Below, piece after piece: positions 1 through 9,276 of a stretch of DNA of 58,689 nt (its first letter is position 1; every line of letters starts with the position of its first letter). Under the pieces are notes generated by a model. That model was not told where the DNA came from, did not search any database, and saw nothing but the letters and a program-made list of their open reading frames with translations. Source of the stretch: an uncultured Prevotella sp. (GTDB taxonomy: Bacteria; Bacteroidota; Bacteroidia; Bacteroidales; Bacteroidaceae); contig CAKPWR010000006.1 of assembly GCA_934196725.1 (NCBI GenBank), positions 1 to 58,689 on the forward strand, given 5' to 3'. Made by a program: the position numbers and the translations under genes.

Positions 1-19
1 TTTTACGTTTGTCTTTCAT
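1..19 (-). CDS. Possible 5' end of a gene leaving the window on the left
   Basis: Reading leftward, an ATG at 19-17 opens six codons (MKDKRK) that run off the edge. It lies 125 nt downstream of the stop of the GH2 gene on the same strand, where the next gene of the locus would be expected. No ribosome binding site or family can be judged from six residues, so this is only a possibility. Confidence 0.22.
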
Positions 20-143
20 TACTAAACACATTTTATTTATTAACCATAAATGTGTCTATCTATACCAGTATAAGTCACAGTTCCTTAATTATTAATTGTC
101 TACATTGTTTTCATTTGTTTGGTACAATCAGCCTACCGATGCT

Positions 144-2762
144 CTAATTCAACTTTCTGATCTTAATGCCACTGAGGAAGGCCTTGCCTTGCAGGGACTT
201 CAACTGAATGCTAATACTGCCACTATTGTTCTCTATGATGTATTTGCGTTTGAAAGCAGAGCGGTAATGACAACCATCTGCTGGAGAGAAATCAGTTTCC
301 TTGATTTCGCCATTAATGCTAACATCAAATCTTACATCTTCAGATGAAGTCTTTCCATTGCTTCTGGCAAGGAGATTAGGCAACTGGGTAGCCGGCTTGG
401 TAACATCAGCCATCAACAATTCCACTTCGTATTCACCACATGGAGAGTCTATCCTGTACTCCAAATCACCTTCACGCCAAGTCTGATAAATAGGACCATC
501 AATCGTATTCTCTATCTCAGATGTGGTGCTTTTGTTTTCCCCTCCTATATAGCCCCACGAGCCTGACTTATAGGCTTGGTCTGGCAACCATGTGAGATGA
601 CTCAAGGAAGAAAAGAAATAGCAGTTGCTGCCTACATTGATGGCGAGTTCTTCACCCTTAGCCAAGTCTGGCAGAGGATTGTAGTGGATATTCATCACAT
701 CTTCAGTATTACCTTCTTTCCTGCCAGCATCGCCAGTTAGCTTCTCACCAAAACCTTTTGCTTCTAACGTAGAACTTCCGAAAGGCAATACTACATCAAA
801 GACTGCAAGGCAATTTTCTACATTCTTCTTTCCACAGCTCTTGCCATTGACGAAAAGTTCCACTTCCGGCAGGTTAGAATATACTTTGATGCGCTGCGCC
901 TCACCCATGTTACCAGTTCTTGTACTCCAGTCACGGCTGGCAATATGAACCACAGGTATGTCCTTGCGCCACATGGATTTGAAATAATAAGCAACATCCT
1001 TCAGCGTACGGTCATTGTAGGCAACTCCCTTATTGTTTACTCTCGGCATGGATTCCTGGCGCTCAGCCACGTTAAAGTCTATGAAGTTCCAATAGGTGCA
1101 GCCGCTAATCCAGGGCTTTTCTTCAATGAATGGCAGATAATGCTCGATATAAGTCTGCTGATATTCCATACTGAAATCAAGGGCATGAGCTGAATTAGAG
1201 TGCAGACGCAGATCACTTCCAGCTCCCCACTCCGAGATAATCATCGGTTTCCTAGGATAGTTCTTGTGCTGGTCTTCACACCAGCGGTCGAAATCATTCA
1301 GGTCTCCCCAATACCAGCCAGCATAAAGATTCCAACCCACAACATCAACCAGGTTGAGCCCTATTTCGTTGTAAATATTGTTCATATTGAAAGCCATTAC
1401 GCTCTTTCTGGTAGGATCTTCTTCCTTCAGAACCTTTTCCAACCGTTCAGCAAGTGCTAATGTACGCTCCTTGAAGGCGGGCCATTCTTTCGTGCCAGGC
1501 CATGGAGTGCAGAGCAGTATTTCATTCATAAAGCCCCAGTTGATGATACTCGGATGGTTAAAGTGTTGACGGATCATTTCCCGCAGATTACGCTCGCAAT
1601 TATCTGCATAACCCGGAGTGTCGGGCACAAGATCTATGATAGGGATTTCCTCCCAAGCCAGTAAGCCAAGCTCATCACAGGCATCCAGGAGAGCATCATC
1701 TTGTGGATAATGTGAGATACGGATATAATTGCTGCCCATTTCCTTCATCAGACGGATGTCGCGACGGTGTGCCTCGTCAGGCAGGGCTACACCCACCGGT
1801 GCCTGATCCTGATGACGGTTGAAACCACGCAGCTTGTAAGGCTTCCCATTCAGGCAGAACCCCTTCTCACCATCGAATGAAAACCAGCGGAATCCAACCT
1901 TGTGGGTTTTCTCATCAATGGCATTCCCTGTTTTTGTATCTATGATAGAGGTCCTAATCTTGTATAATGCGGGATTCTCGGGAGTCCAAAGTTCAGGATT
2001 ACTGACGAGCTTAGACTGTAATTCCATGCGCCTGGTTTCGCCGGCTTTTATGGCAAACTTCTTCCTGAAGGTTTGCAGGAGCTTTCCTTTGGGTGAGAAA
2101 ATCTCGTTCTTCAGTTCTATTACCGATGCTTTTTTAGAATCATTGGTCACTTCGCCAACAACCTTTACAGCACTTTGTTTTTCGTTCACTATAGGAGTAG
2201 AAATGAAAATGCCGTCACTTCCCATGTTGAGCATGTTGAAATGAATATCAGGTGTGGAAACAAGCCATACATCACGATAGATGCCACCCCAGAATGTGAA
2301 GTCAGCCATGATTGGTGTAACATCCTGACGGCTGTTGTCTACTGTTATCTCGATGGTATTGTCTGACTTTTTCCCTTGCAATACATTACCCGGATTTAAA
2401 TATTCAGTGATGTCAAAGGTAAAGGCTGAATATCCTCCGGCATGACAGCCTGCCTTTTTACCATTAACCTTCACTTCTGCAGCCTTGTTTGCCGCATCTA
2501 CCTTCAAGAAATAGCGCCTGCCAGGATTGATCTCCGGCAAGGTGAGGATACGGCGGTATTCAGCCTTTCCCTTATAATATTCCTTTCCCTGATAGGCATC
2601 AAGGTTATAGGTGTGAGGAATGTTTACAGACGTCCATTGCTGACTTGTAGGAAGTTTAAACTCCCAATTGTCATTGATGGTCCTGGTTTCACGTTGGGCC
2701 ATGACCGGCATAACCATCATAGAACTGATGAATGCGGTGAGAAAAATGTCTTTAATGTTCAT
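144..2762 (-). CDS. Glycoside hydrolase family 2 enzyme, secreted
   Basis: An 872-residue enzyme with a signal peptide (about residues 1-22, ending VMAQ). The GH2 order is clear: sugar-binding jelly roll (about 25-170), immunoglobulin-like domain (about 190-290), then a TIM barrel with acid/base Glu414 in WGFMNE and nucleophile Glu511 in IISEWGAG. A C-terminal malectin-like beta-sandwich follows (about 770-870, GEYEVELLMAD). Family GH2 retains configuration and removes terminal beta-linked galactose, galacturonic or glucuronic acid, or alpha-L-arabinopyranose. In this RG-II locus the missing activities are the beta-galacturonidase of chain A and the alpha-L-arabinopyranosidase of chain B, so either is a good guess, but the sequence alone does not choose. 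Unlike most of the locus it is preceded by an ordinary TAnnTTTG promoter and no ECF-like motif. Confidence 0.9.
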   Translation of the reverse strand: MNIKDIFLTAFISSMMVMPVMAQRETRTINDNWEFKLPTSQQWTSVNIPHTYNLDAYQGKEYYKGKAEYRRILTLPEINPGRRYFLKVDAANKAAEVKVNGKKAGCHAGGYSAFTFDITEYLNPGNVLQGKKSDNTIEITVDNSRQDVTPIMADFTFWGGIYRDVWLVSTPDIHFNMLNMGSDGIFISTPIVNEKQSAVKVVGEVTNDSKKASVIELKNEIFSPKGKLLQTFRKKFAIKAGETRRMELQSKLVSNPELWTPENPALYKIRTSIIDTKTGNAIDEKTHKVGFRWFSFDGEKGFCLNGKPYKLRGFNRHQDQAPVGVALPDEAHRRDIRLMKEMGSNYIRISHYPQDDALLDACDELGLLAWEEIPIIDLVPDTPGYADNCERNLREMIRQHFNHPSIINWGFMNEILLCTPWPGTKEWPAFKERTLALAERLEKVLKEEDPTRKSVMAFNMNNIYNEIGLNLVDVVGWNLYAGWYWGDLNDFDRWCEDQHKNYPRKPMIISEWGAGSDLRLHSNSAHALDFSMEYQQTYIEHYLPFIEEKPWISGCTYWNFIDFNVAERQESMPRVNNKGVAYNDRTLKDVAYYFKSMWRKDIPVVHIASRDWSTRTGNMGEAQRIKVYSNLPEVELFVNGKSCGKKNVENCLAVFDVVLPFGSSTLEAKGFGEKLTGDAGRKEGNTEDVMNIHYNPLPDLAKGEELAINVGSNCYFFSSLSHLTWLPDQAYKSGSWGYIGGENKSTTSEIENTIDGPIYQTWREGDLEYRIDSPCGEYEVELLMADVTKPATQLPNLLARSNGKTSSEDVRFDVSINGEIKETDFSPADGCHYRSAFKRKYIIENNSGSISIQLKSLQGKAFLSGIKIRKLN

Positions 2763-2798
2763 TGCAGTTGCTTTTTAATTGATTTTTGAATGACATGG

Positions 2799-2806
2799 CA
2801 AAAGTA
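2799..2806 (-). promoter_or_regulatory. -7 element for the GH2 gene
   Basis: The minus strand reads TACTTTTG, matching the Bacteroidota housekeeping -7 consensus TAnnTTTG, about 37 nt before the GH2 start. TTTG/TTGG words lie upstream in the -33 area. Confidence 0.6.
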
Positions 2807-2975
2807 CACATTAAATTTCAAACCAACAAATGAAACTGCAAAAAACTGATGACTTTTTTTCGGAAAACAGCTTTCTGTAAAAGACCACCTTGTCCTGTTG
2901 TCAGAACCAGGCAGCCCATTTTCACACCATAGTCCCAAAATCAAAAAGTTACCCAAATGACTTGTCCTGATTCCG

Positions 2976-3090
2976 TAGACGTTTATTCTTTTTAAAAACT
3001 GGAAAAGTAGACACTACTACTGATATAAAAACTGAAAAAATAGACGCTACGGACTCAAAAAAACTGAAAAAAATAGACGCTTTTTATAGT
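2976..3090. repeat. 33-bp periodic repeat with a TAGAC core
   Basis: TAGACG or TAGACA occurs at 2976, 3008, 3041 and 3074 (steps of 32, 33 and 33). A second shared word, AAAACTG(A/G)AAAA, recurs just before the last three. On the minus strand the core reads CGTCTA, resembling the -10 half of the ECF-like motif of this locus, but no GTTAC stands 16 nt upstream. Confidence 0.65.
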
Positions 3091-3287
3091 CTTTTGCAGC
3101 AACCCAATGCCAATTTCATGATACTTCTCCCGATTTTATGATACTTCCATGATACTTTTTTGTAAAGATATTAGAAAGTCTCATTTTTACATATCATTAT
3201 ATATCAATGCCTTACAAAGATATTTCCACCAAATAATGAGACTTTGAGACTTTTTTCTCAAAAAAAAACTTTTACGTAAGGAAAAAC

Positions 3288-3356
3288 AAATCTGCGCCAT
3301 TTGCGTAATCTGCGTGAGATTCTTAAGTCACGCAGATTCGCAAATGGCGCAGATTT
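3288..3356. terminator. Very long terminator hairpin behind the GH137-GH2 gene
   Basis: The arm 3288-3317 (beginning AAATCTGCGCCATTTGCG) pairs with 3328-3356 over 29 bp with a single bulged T and a 10-nt loop. It starts 5 nt after the stop codon of the minus-strand gene. The CTGCG words inside it are typical of dispersed intergenic repeats in Bacteroidota. Confidence 0.75.
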
Positions 3357-3360
3357 CCTT

Positions 3361-6300
3361 TTATTGCACTTCCAGATAATCGAACGAAACGTTCGGAAGA
3401 CCGGAGAGGATTACCTGATAGGTACCGGCATTGATCTGAGAATCAGTAGTGGTACCGATGGTCTTGAACTTGTTCGGCGTTTCAGGGAAGGTCATGTCTC
3501 TATCCAACAGGACGATGCCCTTGCTGTCCACAATCTTCAACCTGCCTACCTGCTGTTCGCCGGTAGTATTCTTGTAGCGGAAACGCAACATGTATTCGCG
3601 GGCTACACCGGGATTGATGGTCCAGGTTGAAGTCTTGCTCTTATAGCGCACAGCCGGGAACACTTCGTTATCCTGAGGCAACAGCTCCTTCGGATATTTC
3701 TCTACCACATCCTTATCCAGGTCAGCCCAGTAGGTCTTGCTCATTCCGCTCGCAGGCTTGCTGCCCTTGAAGACGGCATTCCACTTATCAGCATCTCCTA
3801 TCTCACCCTTGGCAGCAATGGCGATGGCAGAGATGATTGCCTCTCCCACCTTTACTTCCGGGAAAGAAACGGTCAGCAGACCGCCCTTTACCTTGACCGC
3901 AACCACCTTCTTGCAGGCTCCCGCAAAGCCAGCCTCAGCCCAAAGGTCGAAGTCATCGACTACCACAGAATCGTTGATGGCTACATCAAAGATGCGCTCG
4001 CCTTCACAATCGATACCGGCGCCCTCATGCTTGCCCAGCCAAGGCTCAGCAAAATAGAGTTCTACGCGATATTCGCCATCCGGAACGGCAAACTGATAGT
4101 TCAGCGCATGACGGCCCCAACGGAAATACTGGAAGAGCTTTGCATCAGGAGCCGCAGCATGCTGAGAGGCTGCAGATGATGATTTCAAGCCATGAATGCG
4201 GGAGGTGATATGTCCCTGACTTGCCGTAAACGGATTCATGCCGAAACGCTCTGCCCAGGAATGAGAATAGACGCTGTCGTCCTGCTCCCACTCGCTTCCA
4301 TAACTGTCTGCAACGGCATCACCGCCACAGTTCACTCTATACAGATAGGTATAACCCTCGGCAGGTTTCAGAAGATCTCTGTTGCGGTCGGCAGCTGTAG
4401 GCGTAAGCGTATCTGGCTGCACCTTAGTATAATGATTGCGATACCAGTAGAAGCCTTCGGTAGGCTGTTCCCAAGGCGTGAGAAGTCCCTTGTAATTGAA
4501 CGGTCCCACTTTGTCGATACGGCGGTAAGCCTCATCCGGCTGCACTCTGCCCGGGTTCTCATGCGATACGAAGAGCCACTGGAAATGGCCGCAGACGCAG
4601 TCCCTGGCGCTCTCTGCCAGCATCGCCTTCTTGCTGAGAAGAGATACAAAGGCATCTTCGGTATAGGCTTTTGACAGAGCCTTCGCATCACCGGCATGCA
4701 GTTTCTCTGCATCGGAACTGCGGAAACCGAGCGTGCGCCAGGCACCATATTCACCATTCAGCAACTGGTTAGGCTGCTTCAATTCCTGATCATATTTATC
4801 GGCTGTTCCGCCGTAGGTTCCGCTCCAATTCTGAATCACATTCCAGTCGCTTCCCTCTCCTCCATTACAGGTCGTGATGGCGCGCATGGTCTGAGCGGTA
4901 GGGTCCATCTCGCGGATGATGGCAGCACACTCCTCGGTGAAATCCTTCGGCATCACACTCTCGTTCTGAATACCCCAAAGAATGACGCTAGGCGAATTAC
5001 GGCGCTCCTTAATCCAACGGCGCAGCAGACGCTTGAAGTTCTTGCGGAAGGCGGATGTATCATACCAGACATGTGCCGAGAACTGACTCCAGAACAGCAT
5101 GCCCTGCTCATCCAATAACTGCTGGTAATAGAGATTATGTGGCTGATGAGCCTCACGGAAGGCATTGAAACCTGCCTGGCGCATCATCTTGACACGAGAG
5201 GCAATCTGCTCGTGAGAGAAGGCATGACTCTGACCGAAGAGGTGCTCGTAATCACAGGTTCCGTTGATGAATACCGGACTGCCATTGAGATAGAATCTGC
5301 CGTCTTTCTTATCCATCTGGGCTGAATCGCCACGGAGCGCAGCCTGCTTCTGTCGAAGTACCGGCCAGGAGATGGTGCGGATGCCGAAAGGTGTAGCCAC
5401 ATCATCGATGGTCTTGCCCTCTCGTTTGATGATACTGGAAAGGGTATAGAGATAAGGATCCGTGATGCTCCACAGATGGGCATCGCTGACCTTTGCCTGA
5501 TGACGGACCACCTGAGTTTCACCTGCCTTCAGGGTAATCTTTCCGGTCTGGCGGAAAGCGGTCTTTCCGCTGCTCAGCGCCAGTTTGCTGATTACCTCGA
5601 TGGTCTGCTCATGATCGGAATAGTTCTTCACCTCGGTATCCACGAAGACGCTGTCGCATGCTTCGTTGTTCCAGACGTGTACTCCGAAAGGCTCCACCCT
5701 CACCTCATCGGTTTCGATGAGCGATACCGGACGGAAGATGCCGAAAGGCTGACTGCCCTCCGAGAATCCCCATTCTGATGAACAGCCGCCACAAGGCCAA
5801 GGGTTATTGGTCTGCATGGAAGGATGTTCTACCTTGATATTCAATACATTATCGCCCTCACGGAGCGCATCCGAGATATCGAGCGTAAAGCTGGTTCTGC
5901 CTACCAGTTCCTTCGGATAGCTCTTGCGGTTCACCTTGACCGTAGCAAAGGTTCCCACACCTTCCAACTGTAGGAAGTAGCGTTTTCCGGTCTGTTTATG
6001 AACGGAGAAATGCTTCTCGTAGGTGGCGATACCATGCAGGTTGCCGTGCTTCAGCTGACGGTAGCCGTAATAATCGTCCAGATTATTAGGCACATTCACC
6101 CGGAAGGTTCCCATCTTCTTCGTGATGCTGTCTTCCGAAGTCTTGCCGAAGGTTACCTGCCAGTCCTGATTCAGACTCACAATCTGTCGCTTTCCCTTCT
6201 TTTCTGGTGTCGGGAAAGAAACCTGCGAGCGTCCCATCGGCACGCTCGTAGCCACGGCGATGCCTCGCTGTCCGGCATGGTTCACGGCACAATAGAAATG

Positions 6301-7350
6301 GTATATCACGCCCTGATGCTTCAGCACATAACTCTTATGGGCGAACATATCATCATAAGGTTTGGAAGGATAAACCAAGTCGGCTCCCTCCCAGTCCTGC
6401 CAGTTCACCAGGTCCCGGCTTACGGCAAATGTATTGTAGGCATTGTATTTTCTCTCCGGATTATAGGCAGAGAAATAGAACATGACATAATAATGCGGGA
6501 ACTTCACGATCTGTGCATCTCCCGTAATGATGCCCGGAGCCTCATGGAAGAACACCGGATTGCCTGTCTTTCGCTTGGCTGTGCGGAGAGGCAGACGGCG
6601 CCAGGAAGTCATGTTGCTGGAGAGGGCGATACCGATACGCTCAGCCTTCAGCTGGTTGGCAGGGTTGATGCCACCGGCATTATAGAACATGACGAAAGGT
6701 TTGCCCAGCGTCTTGTTCTTATCCCAGTAGACGGTGCTTTTATAATGGGTGAGTTTTTCCCACCACTGTGCACTTTTGTCGTTGATAGAGAGAACAGGCG
6801 AAGGGGATGTTTCCCAAGGATGTGCCTGGGTGATATCGCCTTTTGTAAAAGCCATACCCATATTGAGCGGCTTGCGGATGGCCTCATAGCCCGTACCTTC
6901 ACCACCGAAATAGCTCATCCAGTGCCGACCTTTGTATTTTGCCATCTCATAGGATCCGTTCCAGGTCCAGTCTATCAGCGCCGGGTATCCTGCACGCTGG
7001 TTCATATCCCATCCCTTGTCGGCATAGCAGAGCAGTCTGCCCAGGGTTTTCCATTGCAGCAGGTCATCGCTGGTAGCGAGCCATGTTTCATATCCTCTGC
7101 CATCCGTTCCGTCCTTGCCGTTGTATACCACATAGGTCATATACCACTTGCCGCCCTCCCTGTACACCATCGGACAGTCTATCTGGTGGTAGTTGTCCTT
7201 TGGGGCAACCACCATACCGTATTTATAAGGCGTCTTCACCTCGTCGTATATCTTCTGCATCACGTTTTTGCTGATTTTCTGTGCAAAAGCGGTGATGCCG
7301 CCAAAGATAAGAAGAGATAAGAGTACCAGTCTCTTTCTTTCGATTTTCAT
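3361..7350 (-). CDS. GH137 beta-L-arabinofuranosidase fused to GH2 beta-glucuronidase
   Basis: A 1329-residue secreted enzyme (signal peptide 1-23, ending TAFA). Residues about 35-370 form a five-bladed GH43-like propeller of GH137 type. Residues about 390-1000 are a GH2 module with acid/base Glu797 (WGIQNES) and nucleophile Glu867 (LNGEYGAW). A malectin-like domain (about 1030-1180, GEYRVELYFAEPW) and a terminal beta-sandwich follow. The layout is that of B. thetaiotaomicron BT0996, as I recall it: GH137 removes the terminal beta-L-arabinofuranose of RG-II chain B and the GH2 removes D-glucuronic acid from chain A. The assignment rests on domain order and motif reading, not on an alignment. 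The gene has its own ECF-like promoter (7391-7420) and a long terminator, so it is monocistronic. Confidence 0.88.
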   Translation of the reverse strand: MKIERKRLVLLSLLIFGGITAFAQKISKNVMQKIYDEVKTPYKYGMVVAPKDNYHQIDCPMVYREGGKWYMTYVVYNGKDGTDGRGYETWLATSDDLLQWKTLGRLLCYADKGWDMNQRAGYPALIDWTWNGSYEMAKYKGRHWMSYFGGEGTGYEAIRKPLNMGMAFTKGDITQAHPWETSPSPVLSINDKSAQWWEKLTHYKSTVYWDKNKTLGKPFVMFYNAGGINPANQLKAERIGIALSSNMTSWRRLPLRTAKRKTGNPVFFHEAPGIITGDAQIVKFPHYYVMFYFSAYNPERKYNAYNTFAVSRDLVNWQDWEGADLVYPSKPYDDMFAHKSYVLKHQGVIYHFYCAVNHAGQRGIAVATSVPMGRSQVSFPTPEKKGKRQIVSLNQDWQVTFGKTSEDSITKKMGTFRVNVPNNLDDYYGYRQLKHGNLHGIATYEKHFSVHKQTGKRYFLQLEGVGTFATVKVNRKSYPKELVGRTSFTLDISDALREGDNVLNIKVEHPSMQTNNPWPCGGCSSEWGFSEGSQPFGIFRPVSLIETDEVRVEPFGVHVWNNEACDSVFVDTEVKNYSDHEQTIEVISKLALSSGKTAFRQTGKITLKAGETQVVRHQAKVSDAHLWSITDPYLYTLSSIIKREGKTIDDVATPFGIRTISWPVLRQKQAALRGDSAQMDKKDGRFYLNGSPVFINGTCDYEHLFGQSHAFSHEQIASRVKMMRQAGFNAFREAHQPHNLYYQQLLDEQGMLFWSQFSAHVWYDTSAFRKNFKRLLRRWIKERRNSPSVILWGIQNESVMPKDFTEECAAIIREMDPTAQTMRAITTCNGGEGSDWNVIQNWSGTYGGTADKYDQELKQPNQLLNGEYGAWRTLGFRSSDAEKLHAGDAKALSKAYTEDAFVSLLSKKAMLAESARDCVCGHFQWLFVSHENPGRVQPDEAYRRIDKVGPFNYKGLLTPWEQPTEGFYWYRNHYTKVQPDTLTPTAADRNRDLLKPAEGYTYLYRVNCGGDAVADSYGSEWEQDDSVYSHSWAERFGMNPFTASQGHITSRIHGLKSSSAASQHAAAPDAKLFQYFRWGRHALNYQFAVPDGEYRVELYFAEPWLGKHEGAGIDCEGERIFDVAINDSVVVDDFDLWAEAGFAGACKKVVAVKVKGGLLTVSFPEVKVGEAIISAIAIAAKGEIGDADKWNAVFKGSKPASGMSKTYWADLDKDVVEKYPKELLPQDNEVFPAVRYKSKTSTWTINPGVAREYMLRFRYKNTTGEQQVGRLKIVDSKGIVLLDRDMTFPETPNKFKTIGTTTDSQINAGTYQVILSGLPNVSFDYLEVQ

Positions 7351-7352
7351 AT

Positions 7353-7452
7353 TTTTATTTTAGTACAAATTAATTTTAAATCTTACAAATACAAAGACGT
7401 TTGGAGATAGTTTTTGTAACTATTTGCATAAAGTTTATGTGATTTAGAATTA
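7353..7452. repeat. 100-bp direct repeat, left copy (flanks hipBA)
   Basis: Identical to 9277-9376 except for one base. It spans the promoter and leader of the GH137-GH2 gene. The two copies are in the same orientation, 1924 bp apart, and enclose hipA and hipB. Confidence 0.9.
7391..7420 (-). promoter_or_regulatory. ECF-like promoter of the GH137-GH2 gene
   Basis: On the minus strand GTTACAAAA (7420-7412) and CGTCTTTGT (7399-7391) are 12 nt apart, so GTTAC to CGTC is exactly 16 nt. The same pair and spacing precede three other transcription units of the locus. The start codon is about 40 nt downstream. Confidence 0.65.
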
Positions 7453-7492
7453 CAAAACATGAAATGATAAAGATTTAGAAGAAGTAACCCTA

Positions 7493-7531
7493 AATATAAT
7501 GAAGTAATTACGAATATTACTTCATTATATT
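7493..7531. terminator. hipBA terminator hairpin
   Basis: A 16-bp perfect stem (AATATAATGAAGTAAT at 7493-7508 against 7516-7531) with a 7-nt loop. It begins at the hipA stop codon. It is AT-rich, so termination efficiency is uncertain. Confidence 0.55.
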
Positions 7532-8783
7532 ATAGGTTAAGTTTAAATCTCTCCTTAAACATAGCCATTTCTCTTTCAGGAATCTGAAGCTGAATCGCCA
7601 AATTTTCCCATAGATCAACGGCCGTTTGAACCTCCTGAATAATGTTTTCTGCCTCCTCCCTCTTAATCATATAACTCTCGCACGAATCAAGCAGAACATG
7701 GATATCTGCCTTGTTTGAAGATTCATTGATCAGAAGACTCTGATATTCATTAAGAGTAGGGTTCATATCATAGGCAGGAGAAAGAGTCCATCCTTTTGGT
7801 GTCAGCAGAAAGCCATGGTTTCTGAAGTGGTCATCAGAATTACCAATACAAATGTTGAAGGCAACCCTTCTGTAGAGTTCCTGAAGATTTTTCTCTACGT
7901 TGCAACAACCTTGGAGTATGAAATCAACTATATCAAGATAACCATAACCACCTTGGGCATTATCACCATCCTTTAATCCTAGCAGAGACATGGATGACGC
8001 AAAATGTATTCTCTTGGCTTCATCTGTTCTGTCAAAGCGCCAGGACAGGAGTGTGTGATATTTTCCTAGTCCTCCCAATGTCCTGGTTTGAGCAGCCTGG
8101 ATTCCTGCTTTTTGGGCAAGAAGATGAGAAAAATGCTCCCAAAGTCCTATGTCATAGTCATCCTTTCGTGAAGGGAACTTAGCAATACATAGATTGCCTT
8201 TTTCATCCAACACACCAGCCTTAGGTCTTGCGCCACCCAATGAGGTACCAGGTTGGATAAGCTGTGCAATCCATTTTTTCTCGGGCAACACATCATTCTC
8301 TTCGGATTTTTCCACTTCCTGACTGGCATGAATCAATTCTCTAATCTCTGTTAATGGGGGAATCTTGAAAGATGGTGACATATTAATATAATCACCTTCC
8401 AATTCCCTTTTAAATCTAAAGCCACCCATTCTGGAGAAGTCATCTATGCCCATGAGGTAATCGAATGAGGAAAGTGTTCTGACAGCTCTTTTTTCTTCAG
8501 CGGCCTGTATCTGTTCTCTTCTTTTAAGCAAGGTACGTCCCCATCTATCTGGCAATGCATCAGAAAAGCATCCGAAAATATCACTTCCTGGTTGGGTGTA
8601 TTGCATGCCTGGATAGTTATTGATGTCCTCCGAAAGCTTAATTCCGCCATAAATCTTAAGCCAGTTTTCATCAAACTTAAATGCATAACTATCAGAGCCG
8701 CGCAATTTCTCATAACACAACTCCCCTATCAACTCCGCTTTGTCGAGCCAGTTAAAATCTGCGAAAACAAACAGTCGTTCCAT
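7530..8783 (-). CDS. hipA: HipA-family serine/threonine kinase toxin
   Basis: A 417-residue HipA-fold kinase of usual length. Visible motifs are the regulatory loop GTSLGGARPKA (179-189), where HipA proteins bind ATP and autophosphorylate, the catalytic loop NICIGNSDDHFRN (310-322, catalytic Asp317) and the metal-binding SPAYDMNP (Asp339). In characterised homologues the kinase phosphorylates an aminoacyl-tRNA synthetase or another translation factor, causing growth arrest and persistence. The target cannot be predicted here. It starts 2 nt after the hipB stop, forming a two-gene operon. The pair sits in an AT-richer accessory block between duplicated copies of a glycan-locus promoter. No frameshift or missing catalytic residue was seen. 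Confidence 0.93.
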   Translation of the reverse strand: MERLFVFADFNWLDKAELIGELCYEKLRGSDSYAFKFDENWLKIYGGIKLSEDINNYPGMQYTQPGSDIFGCFSDALPDRWGRTLLKRREQIQAAEEKRAVRTLSSFDYLMGIDDFSRMGGFRFKRELEGDYINMSPSFKIPPLTEIRELIHASQEVEKSEENDVLPEKKWIAQLIQPGTSLGGARPKAGVLDEKGNLCIAKFPSRKDDYDIGLWEHFSHLLAQKAGIQAAQTRTLGGLGKYHTLLSWRFDRTDEAKRIHFASSMSLLGLKDGDNAQGGYGYLDIVDFILQGCCNVEKNLQELYRRVAFNICIGNSDDHFRNHGFLLTPKGWTLSPAYDMNPTLNEYQSLLINESSNKADIHVLLDSCESYMIKREEAENIIQEVQTAVDLWENLAIQLQIPEREMAMFKERFKLNL

Positions 8784-8785
8784 TT

Positions 8786-9106
8786 CTATCCTTTTTTAGT
8801 TGCTCTTTGTCGGTTCTTCAGTCCCATATCCTGCAATGCCCTTCCGAGTTTGTCATCCTTTGCCAAGAGCAAGATGTCATCATCCAACTGAAGTGCATAG
8901 AGTACACGCAAGTAGATTCCGATGGAAACCGTTGGCAATCCCTTCTCCACCTTGCAAAGTGTAACTTCTGAGCAGGTTGCTCTTTCTGCAACTTGTGCCA
9001 TGCTCAAGTTGCGGCGTAATCTGGCAAGCTTGATCTGCTCCCCCACGATTTCCATTTTCTGTATCAACTTCCTTGGAAGTTTGTTAGCCATTGTATTCTT
9101 TGCCAT
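8786..9106 (-). CDS. hipB: HipB-like antitoxin, XRE-family repressor
   Basis: A 106-residue protein whose helix-turn-helix lies at about residues 14-70 (IKLARLRRNLSMAQVAERATCSEVTLCKVEKG). In characterised HipBA systems HipB neutralises the kinase and represses its own operon. The start was placed at the ATG at 9106 (MAKNTMANK). An ATG nine codons upstream falls inside the -7 element and so would not be transcribed. The basic tail (LKNRQRATKKG) is a plausible HipA-contacting or unstructured segment. Confidence 0.88.
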   Translation of the reverse strand: MAKNTMANKLPRKLIQKMEIVGEQIKLARLRRNLSMAQVAERATCSEVTLCKVEKGLPTVSIGIYLRVLYALQLDDDILLLAKDDKLGRALQDMGLKNRQRATKKG

Positions 9107-9130
9107 AACCTTAATCCAAATTATAATATG

Positions 9131-9138
9131 CAAATATA
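9131..9138 (-). promoter_or_regulatory. -7 element of hipBA
   Basis: The minus strand reads TATATTTG, a perfect TAnnTTTG, about 25 nt before the chosen hipB start. The flanking AATGAAGTATATTG resembles part of the terminator stem at 7493-7531 and could be part of a HipB operator. Confidence 0.6.
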
Positions 9139-9276
9139 AACAATATACTTCATTTTAAGATGGGTTAGTCTAAAGTTTTATAGATAATTAAGAATATATT
9201 TTCAAAGAAACAGGTCCACTTATCCTACTCAACTCTTAATACAAAGAAAACAGCACCAGTTTTTCTTTTGAATTCA

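Larger units (their letters stand above)
2763..3360. other. Gene-free 600 bp with stacked repeats and hairpins
   Basis: No coding sequence is supported between the GH2 start and the stop of the GH137-GH2 gene. The stretch is AT-rich. It holds a 33-bp periodic array (2976-3090), three copies of ATGATACTT at 3118, 3138 and 3149, an 11-bp perfect inverted repeat (AAAGTCTCATT at 3175-3185 against 3235-3245), and the long terminator hairpin at 3288-3356. Confidence 0.7.

Noticed and set aside
144..2762. Naming the first GH2 enzyme as beta-galacturonidase
   Set aside because: The catalytic residues are clear but no substrate-specific motif could be read; beta-galactosidase and alpha-L-arabinopyranosidase are equally possible.
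3361..7350. Reading the N-terminal propeller as an ordinary GH43 and the GH2 as beta-galactosidase
   Set aside because: The propeller-GH2-malectin order in an RG-II locus matches the known GH137-GH2 enzyme better; a sequence search would settle it.
9107..9133. Upstream start for hipB
   Set aside because: The ATG at 9133 lies within the -7 element at 9131-9138.
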